From Prochlorococcus sp. AG-409-L21 (GTDB lineage: Bacteria > Cyanobacteriota > Cyanobacteriia > PCC-6307 > Cyanobiaceae), in NCBI GenBank assembly GCA_003215475.1, contig QCKH01000004.1, forward strand, positions 19,795 through 83,794: a DNA stretch of 64,000 nucleotides. Direction: 5' to 3'. Position 1 is the stretch's first letter. Every line of letters begins with the position of its first letter. The notes beneath the pieces are model-generated. The model made no database searches. It saw only the letters and a program-made list of their open reading frames with translations, and was not told the DNA's origin. A program made the position numbers and the translations under genes. Positions 42,516-50,028 of the stretch are shown here, in pieces.

Positions 42516-44918
42516 ATGGATAAAAAATCATTAGACATAATAGTAGAAGAATTCTTTGATACCGGTAAATTGGTATTAAATGAAAATTACTGGGATGATA
42601 CAGTAAGAATATTTACTAATTTAAGAAATAATCCTCAAACCGTTGATCAGTTATTAGATAGATATGACAGTATCCGTAATGGTGTCTATTCAGATAGAAT
42701 TGGAAGGTTAAACGATATGATGGTTAATAATGAAATATCCGTATTTGATTTTATTGAAGGTTTACAAAGTGATGAAGTTGATGAAGAAGAATATTCGGAA
42801 GATGGGGTTATTTTCCCAACAACTGACACTACTGAGGTAGAAGATGAAAAAGAGGTTGAAGTTTCTGACGAAGAATCTAAAGAAGAACCATTATATATTA
42901 GTGATAAAGTAGTAAAATTAACCAATCCCATACAAAGAAAAAATCAAATTAAAAAACAAAATAATACTCCTTTATTACCATTATCTAGAAATTATGATGG
43001 TGATAAAGATAGTGAGTTATATAAGTCTAATTTAAGATTGTTACAATATATTCTATGGAAAGGAGCCTGGACAAGAGAAGACATAGGTCCAACAGAAACT
43101 AGTGAATTGAAAAATGAAATAGATAATTCCGAATTTGGGGAAATGACTGATATGTTACTTAGACTTTTCCAAACTATTCAAATGCAAAAAGAATATAAAG
43201 ATAATAATGAACCGGATTATATACTATATTTTAATGATGGGCAACCTTCTTTAGAATGGAAAGAAGGTAGTATACCTATGTCTGTATATAAAAATTTACC
43301 ACAAATATATAAAAATGAAGGTATAGTAGATAAGGGGACATGGGATAAATTGATGAAAGTGATGGAGGAAAAAGAAATTATAAAATTAGAATTCATACCT
43401 AATTCTGAAGGTAATATAGATAGAATTGTTGATAAATCTCAGATAAAAACTATTGACGTAAATAATGATACCTTTGATGAAAGTAAGAGAGACATGTTTA
43501 AGTCATTATCACTTAAATTTTTTAATAATTTACATAATAATGAAATATATAAAACGACATTCCAAAAACAATGGGGGGATTTACAACAAAAGTTTTTGAA
43601 GGGTATACAAAGAGTAAGAAAAATAGAAGAATTAGAGAAGAAAAAGGAAAAATTTTTAAATGGTTTAACTCTAGATTATAGAGAAAGAAATGAAAAAGGT
43701 ATTAAGCGATATATAAAAGATAATTTTGATACCCCAATTACAGATTTAAAGTCCACATCAAATAATATAGATGTAGAACCCATAGAGTTTTGGGAGAATT
43801 ATAAAGATAGATGGGACGAAATTAATAGAAGAACAGGTGGTGGAAGTACTGAAGGAGAAAGAGAAAAGAAGGATTTACAAAAAGAATATGTTAAATATAG
43901 AAATCGAAGATCTACTATTGAGGGTATATATGAAAAAATAATTGATAAATTAAAAGAGGCATTGAGAGGAAGAATATTATCTATAAATGAAATTAACACC
44001 ATATTACATAATGTAAATGACTCATTATATGAAGTATTTGATACTGATAGACGACTTACCACACAAATAAACAATGCTAGAAACCTAATTAAGGATCTCT
44101 TTGATAAATTAAGTAAAAAGGATGATATAGATGTATATGACGTAGTAGATTTCTTAAAAAACATAAATACTAGAAAACTCAGTTATGATGTATACGAAAA
44201 AAGTTTTTGTGGGTGTGAAGGTAATTATTTTAGAGGGTGTAATGGAAAAGAAGGTGATAAATCTAAGTTATTCAATACTGCCGTAAAAGAAATTAAAAAA
44301 TATTTAGACGGAGACTTCAGAGATTTGACAATTACAGGTGCTTCCGAATCAATTTATAACTTAATTATAGATAAGGAAACTACTAATGCGGATAAGTATG
44401 ATATAATATCTAATAGTGCGGTTACTTTAACTAATAATGTAGTAATACCTGAAGGTAAAAAGATTGAGATTAAAAAATACGATGAGAGTTCATCATACAC
44501 CTTATCCGAATTTATTGGTTTATATAAAAAACAAAAGGATATAGTTAAGTATAAATACGAAAATGCTGAATATTATAAAAGATATAATAAAATAATAGAA
44601 GACGTAGTAAGACGTTTAAACTTGAATGATAATGGATTAGCAAATAGCTTCATAAATAATACAGAAGATGACGATAAATTATTTGGTGTTTTTGTTAGTA
44701 ATTATATGTTTTATAAGTACGATCAAATAGAAGTATTTTGGGATACAGATTCAGATCAAAAAAGATTTAGTGATGAATTTAGAATAACTCTTAAATTTAG
44801 AATTAAAGATAATGAACAACCCTCCCAATGGGTAACTGGTAATTGTAATCTTGATGAACCTAATACTATAGAAGAATCAATAACTAACTTTTTCGACACA
44901 GGTAATTTTGAATTTTAA
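42516..44918 (+). CDS. Large unknown protein with internal 'FFDTG' repeat
   Basis: An 800-aa, mostly helical and highly charged protein. It begins 'SLDIIVEEFFDTGKLVLNEN' and ends 'ESITNFFDTGNFEF', so the 'FFDTG' element occurs at both termini. A Cys cluster near residue 567 ('SFCGCEGNYFRGCNGKEGDK') could bind metal. Coiled-coil stretches flank it. There is no signal peptide and no recognisable enzyme motif. A TATTTATT variant of the late motif precedes the start. It could be a virion or injected protein; no direct evidence. Confidence 0.5.
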   Translation: MDKKSLDIIVEEFFDTGKLVLNENYWDDTVRIFTNLRNNPQTVDQLLDRYDSIRNGVYSDRIGRLNDMMVNNEISVFDFIEGLQSDEVDEEEYSEDGVIFPTTDTTEVEDEKEVEVSDEESKEEPLYISDKVVKLTNPIQRKNQIKKQNNTPLLPLSRNYDGDKDSELYKSNLRLLQYILWKGAWTREDIGPTETSELKNEIDNSEFGEMTDMLLRLFQTIQMQKEYKDNNEPDYILYFNDGQPSLEWKEGSIPMSVYKNLPQIYKNEGIVDKGTWDKLMKVMEEKEIIKLEFIPNSEGNIDRIVDKSQIKTIDVNNDTFDESKRDMFKSLSLKFFNNLHNNEIYKTTFQKQWGDLQQKFLKGIQRVRKIEELEKKKEKFLNGLTLDYRERNEKGIKRYIKDNFDTPITDLKSTSNNIDVEPIEFWENYKDRWDEINRRTGGGSTEGEREKKDLQKEYVKYRNRRSTIEGIYEKIIDKLKEALRGRILSINEINTILHNVNDSLYEVFDTDRRLTTQINNARNLIKDLFDKLSKKDDIDVYDVVDFLKNINTRKLSYDVYEKSFCGCEGNYFRGCNGKEGDKSKLFNTAVKEIKKYLDGDFRDLTITGASESIYNLIIDKETTNADKYDIISNSAVTLTNNVVIPEGKKIEIKKYDESSSYTLSEFIGLYKKQKDIVKYKYENAEYYKRYNKIIEDVVRRLNLNDNGLANSFINNTEDDDKLFGVFVSNYMFYKYDQIEVFWDTDSDQKRFSDEFRITLKFRIKDNEQPSQWVTGNCNLDEPNTIEESITNFFDTGNFEF

Positions 44919-44937
44919 ATATAAATTACTATATTTA
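44908..44937 (+). promoter_or_regulatory. Bacteroidetes-type promoter
   Basis: TTG (44908-44910), 19 bases, TATATTTA (44930-44937). A TATTTATA motif follows at 44950, giving this gene both promoter classes. Confidence 0.5.
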
Positions 44938-44949
44938 CAAAAAATTAAA

Positions 44950-44957
44950 TATTTATA
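44950..44957 (+). promoter_or_regulatory. TATTTATA motif, candidate late promoter
   Basis: TATTTATA 3 bases before the ATG at 44961, just downstream of a host-type promoter. Confidence 0.4.
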
Positions 44958-44960
44958 GGT

Positions 44961-45599
44961 ATGGGATGTGATATTCATATGTGGGTAGAAAAGAAAAATC
45001 CAGTTACACATAATTGGGATAAGATGGGAAAAGTATTTTTCGATTCTTATGGTGCATCTCTTATTGTGCGAAATTTAGTGAATGTTATGGGGATAACCGA
45101 AGATGAAGGGTGGACTATTTTACAAAAATGGAGAGATGGTGAAAAACCTTCTAATAAAACAGAAGAATTCATAATAGGTAAGTATATACCCCAAAATATG
45201 GCTGACAATCATTTACATTGGTACGAAGCGGATAAAAAAGGATTATTACCATATCCTTATAGTGATCAACCTTATGGTGGTAGATGTTATAGACTATTCG
45301 GTTTATTAGCGGGTGTGAGGGATACATCAATGGAAATGGTGGTGCCTGATAGATATGATCACTTACCTGATGATGTGAGTGATGAATTAAAAAGTATGTC
45401 AGATGGTTATGGAATGGACGCTCATTCACATAATTACTTAACATTAAGAGAATTAATGGATAGTAAGTATTATAAAATGAGTACGGATGAATTAATGGAG
45501 GATGGAATCGATCCATATTTCTTTAAAACTATGGTTCCTGATTTACAGAAATTTGGTAATCCCGATGATATAAGAATAGTATTTTGGTTTGATAATTAA
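44961..45599 (+). CDS. Phage 'MGCDIH' family protein
   Basis: A 212-aa protein that begins 'MGCDIHMWVEKK', a start shared by a widespread phage and bacterial family of unknown function. Also typical are 'RCYRLFGLLAGVRD' and 'DAHSHNYLTLRELMD' with conserved His and Asp, which might bind metal. Family knowledge is limited to its frequent presence in phages. It is followed after 2 bases by a response regulator, with which it is probably co-transcribed. Confidence 0.65.
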   Translation: MGCDIHMWVEKKNPVTHNWDKMGKVFFDSYGASLIVRNLVNVMGITEDEGWTILQKWRDGEKPSNKTEEFIIGKYIPQNMADNHLHWYEADKKGLLPYPYSDQPYGGRCYRLFGLLAGVRDTSMEMVVPDRYDHLPDDVSDELKSMSDGYGMDAHSHNYLTLRELMDSKYYKMSTDELMEDGIDPYFFKTMVPDLQKFGNPDDIRIVFWFDN

Positions 45600-45601
45600 T
45601 T

Positions 45602-46300
45602 ATGGAAGGGAAGAATAAAATATTAATAATTGGTGTGGATAAAGAAATACACACATCAATTACCAAACATTTCGACACGTCAAATTTTGAATGTGTATGT
45701 GTGGTACATGGAAAAGAAGGTTTAACTAAAATTAGGGAAGCTAGGTTTGATATTATTATATTAGATGAAAAATTAGTAGATATTAGTGGGTTAGATTTAT
45801 GTCAAACTATACGAATTGAAGATCAAAAAACCCCTATCTTATACATAAGTTATCATAACGATGAAGAAAGAAAAATTGAAGTTTTAAAAAATGGTGCTAA
45901 CGATTATCTAATAAAACCTTTAAATTATTTAGAAATTTTTTATAAAGTTAATAACTATATTAGGTTATTAGGTAAGTCCACTAACAATGTAATAAGTGAT
46001 AAAACTGAAATTGGAAATCATATTATTGATTTTAAATCTTTTGTAGTAAATGATACAAGTGGTGTCGAACAAAGGTTAACCCAAAGACAGGTTAAGTTAT
46101 TAAAATTACTAATTAGTAAAAAGAATGAAGTGGTATCTAGAGAAGAGATATTAGAAAAAATTTGGGGTTACGATGTATATATTAAAACAAGGACAATTGA
46201 TAATGTAATATTATCATTAAGAAAAATATTTGAAAAAGATTTAACACCAAACACTTATTTTAAATCAGTGAGAGGTGTCGGTTATAAATTAACTATTTAA
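45602..46300 (+). CDS. OmpR-family response regulator
   Basis: A 232-aa protein with an N-terminal receiver (residues 6-120) and a C-terminal winged helix (about 145-230; 'LTQRQVKLLKLLISKKNEVV', 'TIDNVILSLRKIF', 'FKSVRGVGYKLTI'). The phosphoacceptor Asp55 ('IIILDEKLVD') and switch Lys105 ('YLIKPLN') are present. The acidic pocket near residue 13 keeps only one Asp ('IIGVDKEIH'), so metal binding and phosphorylation may be weak. No histidine kinase is nearby. It may hijack a host kinase or act as an unphosphorylated activator of phage genes. Confidence 0.85.
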   Translation: MEGKNKILIIGVDKEIHTSITKHFDTSNFECVCVVHGKEGLTKIREARFDIIILDEKLVDISGLDLCQTIRIEDQKTPILYISYHNDEERKIEVLKNGANDYLIKPLNYLEIFYKVNNYIRLLGKSTNNVISDKTEIGNHIIDFKSFVVNDTSGVEQRLTQRQVKLLKLLISKKNEVVSREEILEKIWGYDVYIKTRTIDNVILSLRKIFEKDLTPNTYFKSVRGVGYKLTI

Positions 46301-46312
46301 AAACCTAAAAAA

Positions 46313-46386
46313 GGACTGGTAGTTCAGTTGGTTAGAATACCTGCCTGTCACGCAGGGGGTCGCGAGTTCGAGTCTCGTCCAGTCCG
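46313..46386 (+). tRNA. tRNA-Asp (anticodon GUC)
   Basis: Acceptor GGACTGG/CCAGTCC, D-arm GTTCAGTTGGTTAGAAT, anticodon stem CCTGC/GCAGG with loop CTGTCAC (anticodon 46347-46349), T-loop GTTCGAGTC and discriminator G. CCA is not encoded. It lies between the response regulator and the DUF2828 promoter. Confidence 0.93.
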
Positions 46387-46418
46387 CAAAAAAAAATTAA
46401 AAAAAATTAAAAAAAAAT

Positions 46419-46449
46419 TTGACTTTTAATTATCTTTGTCTTATATTTG
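46419..46449 (+). promoter_or_regulatory. Strong Bacteroidetes-type promoter before DUF2828
   Basis: TTG (46419-46421), 20 bases, TATATTTG (46442-46449), a full consensus match embedded in A/T tracts. The leader is about 40 bases before ATG 46493, longer than elsewhere in the window. Confidence 0.65.
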
Positions 46450-46492
46450 TATCACACTTTTGTTAAACAATTAAAAAAACAACAACTAAATT

Positions 46493-47953
46493 ATGGAAAA
46501 TTCGTACACAAGATGGTTAGAAATTCAAGAAGAAATGGAAAATAAAACTCCGTTAACAGAGAATGGTATGACAACTAATGATACTACATTAGATTCTTGT
46601 GTGGATTTATTTTTTTCCATTGGTGCGATGAGAGGAAAGAATAAAATTAGGTTAATTGAGAAATTTTCCAAAGCATATTCTGAGAACCCTTTAATTGCAA
46701 CTAAAATCCTTTTTTGGGTTAGAGATGTGAGACAAGGTGCTGGTGAGAGACAAATCTTTAGAGATGTAATTTCTCATTTAGTAAAACTTGCACCACAAGT
46801 TGTTAGTAAAAACACTCACCTTATTTCAGAATATGGAAGATGGGATGATGTATTCACATTAATTGGTACAGAACTAGAAGAGATGGTTATTGATTTAATT
46901 ATCACTGCATTAAAAAATGAAGATGGTTTATGTGCTAAGTGGATGCCACGTAAGGGTGTGGTATTTAACAAAGTAAGAAAGTCGTTGAGGGTAACACCTA
47001 AACAACTTAGAAAAATGTTAGTTGGTTTAACTAATGTGGTAGAAACTAAGATGTGTGCTAATGAATGGGATAAAATCGAATATTCGAAAATACCTTCTTT
47101 AGCATCAGCTAGGTATCAGAAATCTTTTTGGAGAAATGATTCCGAAAGATATGGTAAATTCGTAGAAGACCTTAAAAATGGTGTAACTACAGTAAATAGT
47201 GGGGCTTTATATCCTTATGATATATTGAAGTCACTATACGCTGGGGGTGATGAAACTGTTTCACAAAAACAGTGGGAATCATTACCAAATTTTATGGAAG
47301 GAAATGAGGAAAAGGTTTTACCTATGGTGGACGTTTCAGGATCAATGAATTGTCCGGCAGGTAACAACCCCAACCTTACTTGTATGGATGTAGCAATATC
47401 TTTAGGGATATATATATCTGAAAGAAATGAAGGGTCATTTAAAGATGCGTTTTTAACTTTCTCTTCTTCTCCTCAATTACAATTTTTATCTGAGGGTAGT
47501 TTAAAAGATAAATTACGACAGTTAAAATCTGCAGATTGGGGTATGAGTACTAATATTGAAGCTACTTTTGATTTATTATTAAATCAGGCGGTAGCACACA
47601 ATATACCACAGGCAGAGATGCCAACTAAAATTTTAATCTTATCTGATATGGAATTCGATGCCGCAACTTCTAAACGTTGGGGTAATGATGTTCCAGAATG
47701 GAATCCTACGGTTATGGATTTAATAAAAACAAAATACGAAGAGGCGGGTTATAAACTACCTACCATCGTATATTGGAATTTAAATGCTAGAACTGATAAT
47801 TTTCCAGTCAGACAAGATGAAATGAACACCGCATTAATTTCAGGATTTAGTCCTTCAATATTGAAATCAGTACTTAATGGGGAAAATTTAACTCCTTATT
47901 CGGTAATGATGAAAACTATTGAAAGTGACAGATATGAAAATATTACGGTATAG
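46493..47953 (+). CDS. DUF2828/TROVE-like protein with vWA domain (Ro60-like)
   Basis: A 486-aa protein. The N-terminal helical repeat region has 'CVDLFFSIGAMRGK', 'KILFWVRDVRQGAGERQIFR', 'SEYGRWDDVFTLIG' and 'CAKWMPRKGVVFNKVRKSLR'. The C-terminal von Willebrand A-like domain has a MIDAS motif 'MVDVSGSMNC' near residue 279 and 'ILILSDMEFD' near 381. This is the layout of DUF2828 proteins, which resemble Ro60/TROVE RNA-binding ring proteins. Ro60 binds Y RNAs and misfolded RNAs and works in RNA quality control. Its own promoter and the large structured RNA directly downstream suggest a ribonucleoprotein. The Ro60 link is by family resemblance and context. Confidence 0.8.
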   Translation: MENSYTRWLEIQEEMENKTPLTENGMTTNDTTLDSCVDLFFSIGAMRGKNKIRLIEKFSKAYSENPLIATKILFWVRDVRQGAGERQIFRDVISHLVKLAPQVVSKNTHLISEYGRWDDVFTLIGTELEEMVIDLIITALKNEDGLCAKWMPRKGVVFNKVRKSLRVTPKQLRKMLVGLTNVVETKMCANEWDKIEYSKIPSLASARYQKSFWRNDSERYGKFVEDLKNGVTTVNSGALYPYDILKSLYAGGDETVSQKQWESLPNFMEGNEEKVLPMVDVSGSMNCPAGNNPNLTCMDVAISLGIYISERNEGSFKDAFLTFSSSPQLQFLSEGSLKDKLRQLKSADWGMSTNIEATFDLLLNQAVAHNIPQAEMPTKILILSDMEFDAATSKRWGNDVPEWNPTVMDLIKTKYEEAGYKLPTIVYWNLNARTDNFPVRQDEMNTALISGFSPSILKSVLNGENLTPYSVMMKTIESDRYENITV

Positions 47954-47957
47954 TTCT

Positions 47958-47988
47958 TTGAAATAAAATGGTATAAGGAATAATTGCA
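47958..47988 (+). promoter_or_regulatory. Weak promoter candidate for ncRNA
   Basis: TTG (47958-47960), 20 bases, TAATTGCA (47981-47988). Spacing is right but the -7 box is poor, and it overlaps the first RNA helix. The RNA may instead come from processing of the DUF2828 transcript. Confidence 0.25.
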
Positions 47989-48445
47989 GCAAATTTAATT
48001 TTTATTAAACTATGCAAAAACCAGAAGGAAGGGGTAATGTGTTAGTCGCCCCACCTACCAAAAGTTATTAAACCGATTGTTCGGGGGACATAACAGAGTA
48101 GGTAAAAAAAGACTGACAAACGATTCCGTTACCATTATGATGTGAAACGAATGGTTTCTGCAAACTCTAACTTTAAACTAGAAATGTAGATCAGAGGTTT
48201 TATTCTCCCTTTACCCAAAATTTATAAAGGGAGCAACCATAGGTGAGGTTTAAACAGGGAAATTCCCTACCTTGAGGTTGTAAAACATACCTTTTGGTTT
48301 TGTCACAAATAAATAAACGACACTCAGTGGGGCTGAGTTAACACTCTACCGTAGGGACGGTCATTACGTTAAATAAAAGCCGGATCCCCATTCCGACATC
48401 AACAAATTAAAAGAGGATATTTTAACTAGTATCCTCTTTTTTTTT
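47984..48445 (+). ncRNA. Large structured non-coding RNA downstream of DUF2828
   Basis: This 527-base gap holds no ORF of useful length but dense structure. Helices found by hand: 47984-88/48013-17; GGGG 48031-34/CCCC 48049-52; nested ACCTAC 48053-58/48098-103, GTTAT 48064-68/48090-94 and CCGA 48073-76/48081-84; ACCATT 48131-36/48150-55; CTCCCTTTA 48205-13/48225-33; CAACC 48234-38/48276-80 enclosing AGGT/ACCT and AGGGA/TCCCT; ACTCAG 48322-27/48333-38; ACCGT 48348-52/48357-61; CGGA 48381-84/48392-95. The loop TGTTAGTC (48040-47) can pair with GACTGACA (48111-118), forming a pseudoknot. The loop TGGGG (48328-32) can kiss CCCCA (48386-90). GC content is higher than in neighbouring DNA, and the RNA ends in a terminator. 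Confidence 0.75.
48411..48445 (+). terminator. Terminator of the ncRNA
   Basis: AGAGGATA and TATCCTCT form an 8-bp stem (extendable by A-T pairs) with a loop of about 10 bases, followed by a run of nine T. Confidence 0.85.
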
Positions 48446-48480
48446 ATCATAACTTTAGTATATTTAATAATAAAAATATT

Positions 48481-48777
48481 ATGGCAAAATTTGATGAACT
48501 AATTAATTCCGAAAAACCAACACTAGTAGACTTTTATGCAACCTGGTGTGGACCTTGTAAAATGATGTCACCATTATTAGAACAAGTTGCCACTGACTTA
48601 GGGAGTGACGCAAAAATTATAAAAGTAGATATTGATAAAAATAGAGAAGCTGCAAAACAATATGGTATTAGAAGTGTACCTACTCTTATTTTATTTAAAG
48701 AAGGTGAAATAGTGTGGAGACAAAGCGGACTACCCCCAAAAAATTTAATTACCGAATCGGTTAAAAAATTCATATAA
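48481..48777 (+). CDS. Thioredoxin
   Basis: A 98-aa thioredoxin of normal length with the active site 'WCGPCKM' near residues 21-27, 'KVDIDKNREAAKQYGIRSVP' carrying the conserved cis-Pro, and 'LILFKEGEIVWRQSG'. It reduces disulfides. In a phage it may supply electrons to ribonucleotide reductase or serve as a polymerase processivity factor as in T7, though no such partner lies in the window. It follows the ncRNA terminator; a TATATTTA at 48460 without a TTG might be its promoter. Confidence 0.92.
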   Translation: MAKFDELINSEKPTLVDFYATWCGPCKMMSPLLEQVATDLGSDAKIIKVDIDKNREAAKQYGIRSVPTLILFKEGEIVWRQSGLPPKNLITESVKKFI

Positions 48778-48844
48778 ACATTTACACTGTTAAAAAAAAT
48801 GACTAATATTATATTATAATAACAAAACAATATAATGAAATGTA

Positions 48845-49333
48845 ATGAAAATATTAACTAAAAATTATTCACTTAAAAACGGTAAGAGATCGTATTTAGT
48901 GTATTTATTAGACCATAACGATAATTCTTTAGAGTGTTATGATGTGTATGGTGAAGAAGATAGATTAAAAAAAGAAGAAGAATTAAGTGGTAAATATAAT
49001 ATTGGAGATGAAGACATTAGTTATATTTCATTAGAAAAATTTAAAGAGGGGGAAGACTCTGTAGATAAACCATTATTTTTAGTATTTTATTTAGATAGGG
49101 GAACTTTTGCTAATCCAGAACTCATTAAACAATATGGTGATAATGTTAGGTTATATTTGGAAGATCGAGGAGATAATGTAAGGTTATTCTTTATGCCCAC
49201 CGATAGTGAAGAAAAAATAGTATGTATTAATCCATTATATATAGAAGATGAGGACGAATTTACTAAAATAGATACTTTGGTTAAGGAGTTAGAAAACAAA
49301 TTTCAGGTAATGGAGGTTAGGGACGACTCTTAG
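48845..49333 (+). CDS. Unknown acidic protein
   Basis: A 162-aa protein, acidic and alpha/beta ('SYLVYLLDHNDNSLECYDVY', 'LFLVFYLDRGTFANPELIKQ'). The second half contains 'LYLEDRGDNVRLFFMPT'. No known motif. Its 3' end overlaps the convergent minus-strand gene by 17 bases. Function unknown. Confidence 0.5.
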   Translation: MKILTKNYSLKNGKRSYLVYLLDHNDNSLECYDVYGEEDRLKKEEELSGKYNIGDEDISYISLEKFKEGEDSVDKPLFLVFYLDRGTFANPELIKQYGDNVRLYLEDRGDNVRLFFMPTDSEEKIVCINPLYIEDEDEFTKIDTLVKELENKFQVMEVRDDS

Positions 49334-49964
49334 TTCGGTACATTTTAAACTCATCCCACCCAGTTTTTTCTTGTATAGATTTATAAACTTGATTTTTATT
49401 CTTAGATATTTTACCTGTAAAGATAATATTTTTAAGTTTATTGGAGTTATAAAATTCATATAAAGTGTTATAAAGTCTTTCCGCATCCTTAACACATTTG
49501 CAAGTAATAATGTCAAAATCATTGTTTTGGTGGATTAATACTTTATTGTTAATATAATTAACTTGTTTGACTAAAATAGTTTTATTATTTTTTAATAATA
49601 TATTTTTGATTATCTCAATAGTTGTTAGTCTTTGTTTATAGTTAAATAAAGTAAATTTCTCTTCGTAGAAATAATCATCTTTATAAAGTATTGTCCATTT
49701 TTTATTTTTATCTTCAATTTCTGTCGTCCTCCCAAACTCATCACGATCAATAAATGGTGTATCATTTTTTTCACGCAATTTCATTAAAATGATTTCATAT
49801 TTAACTGGTTTAACTTTTTTATATGCAATATGTTCTACAGGACATAATACTTTGTTATTATCCTTTAATTTAAAGTATTTTTTAGTTATAAATGATAAAT
49901 CATTGTTTTTAAAAACTACTTTTTTCTTTTTATTATTACAAGATATAATAATTCTATACTGCAT
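49317..49964 (-). CDS. Unknown basic protein on the minus strand
   Basis: A 215-aa Lys/Asn-rich protein. It starts 'MQYRIIISCNNKKKKVVFKN' and has a C-terminal unit 'KIIF..GKISKNKNQVYKSIQEK' that ends 'FKMYRTKSRP', with a helix-turn pattern that could contact nucleic acid. The base composition is even more AT-rich than its neighbours, and it is one of only five minus-strand genes, so it may be a separate acquisition. No family recognised. Confidence 0.5.
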   Translation of the reverse strand: MQYRIIISCNNKKKKVVFKNNDLSFITKKYFKLKDNNKVLCPVEHIAYKKVKPVKYEIILMKLREKNDTPFIDRDEFGRTTEIEDKNKKWTILYKDDYFYEEKFTLFNYKQRLTTIEIIKNILLKNNKTILVKQVNYINNKVLIHQNNDFDIITCKCVKDAERLYNTLYEFYNSNKLKNIIFTGKISKNKNQVYKSIQEKTGWDEFKMYRTKSRP

Positions 49965-50028
49965 TACTTTATTTTTATATAAAAAATACTTATTTTTTAT
50001 AATAAATAAATATTAACGTCAAATAAAG

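Noticed and set aside
45169-45516. Minus-strand ORF of 115 aa opposite the MGCDIH gene
   Set aside because: Its His/Tyr/Pro-rich sequence is the reverse complement of the MGCDIH protein frame, which has conserved motifs. No independent evidence.
47954-48445. tmRNA, suggested by GCA AAC TCT AAC TTT AAA CTA GAA ATG TAG (48160-48189), which resembles a peptide tag frame, and by GGGGCTGA at 48329
   Set aside because: No tRNA-like acceptor/T-arm (GTTCGAxTC with CCA side) is found at the expected ends, the tag lacks the usual ALAA-type end, and GGGGCTGA lies inside a hairpin loop near the 3' end rather than at the 5' end.
47954-48445. Group I or group II self-splicing intron, or RNase P RNA
   Set aside because: No split gene flanks the region, no group I P7/P3 core or group II domain V consensus is visible, and RNase P CR-I/CR-V motifs are absent. 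A terminator follows directly.
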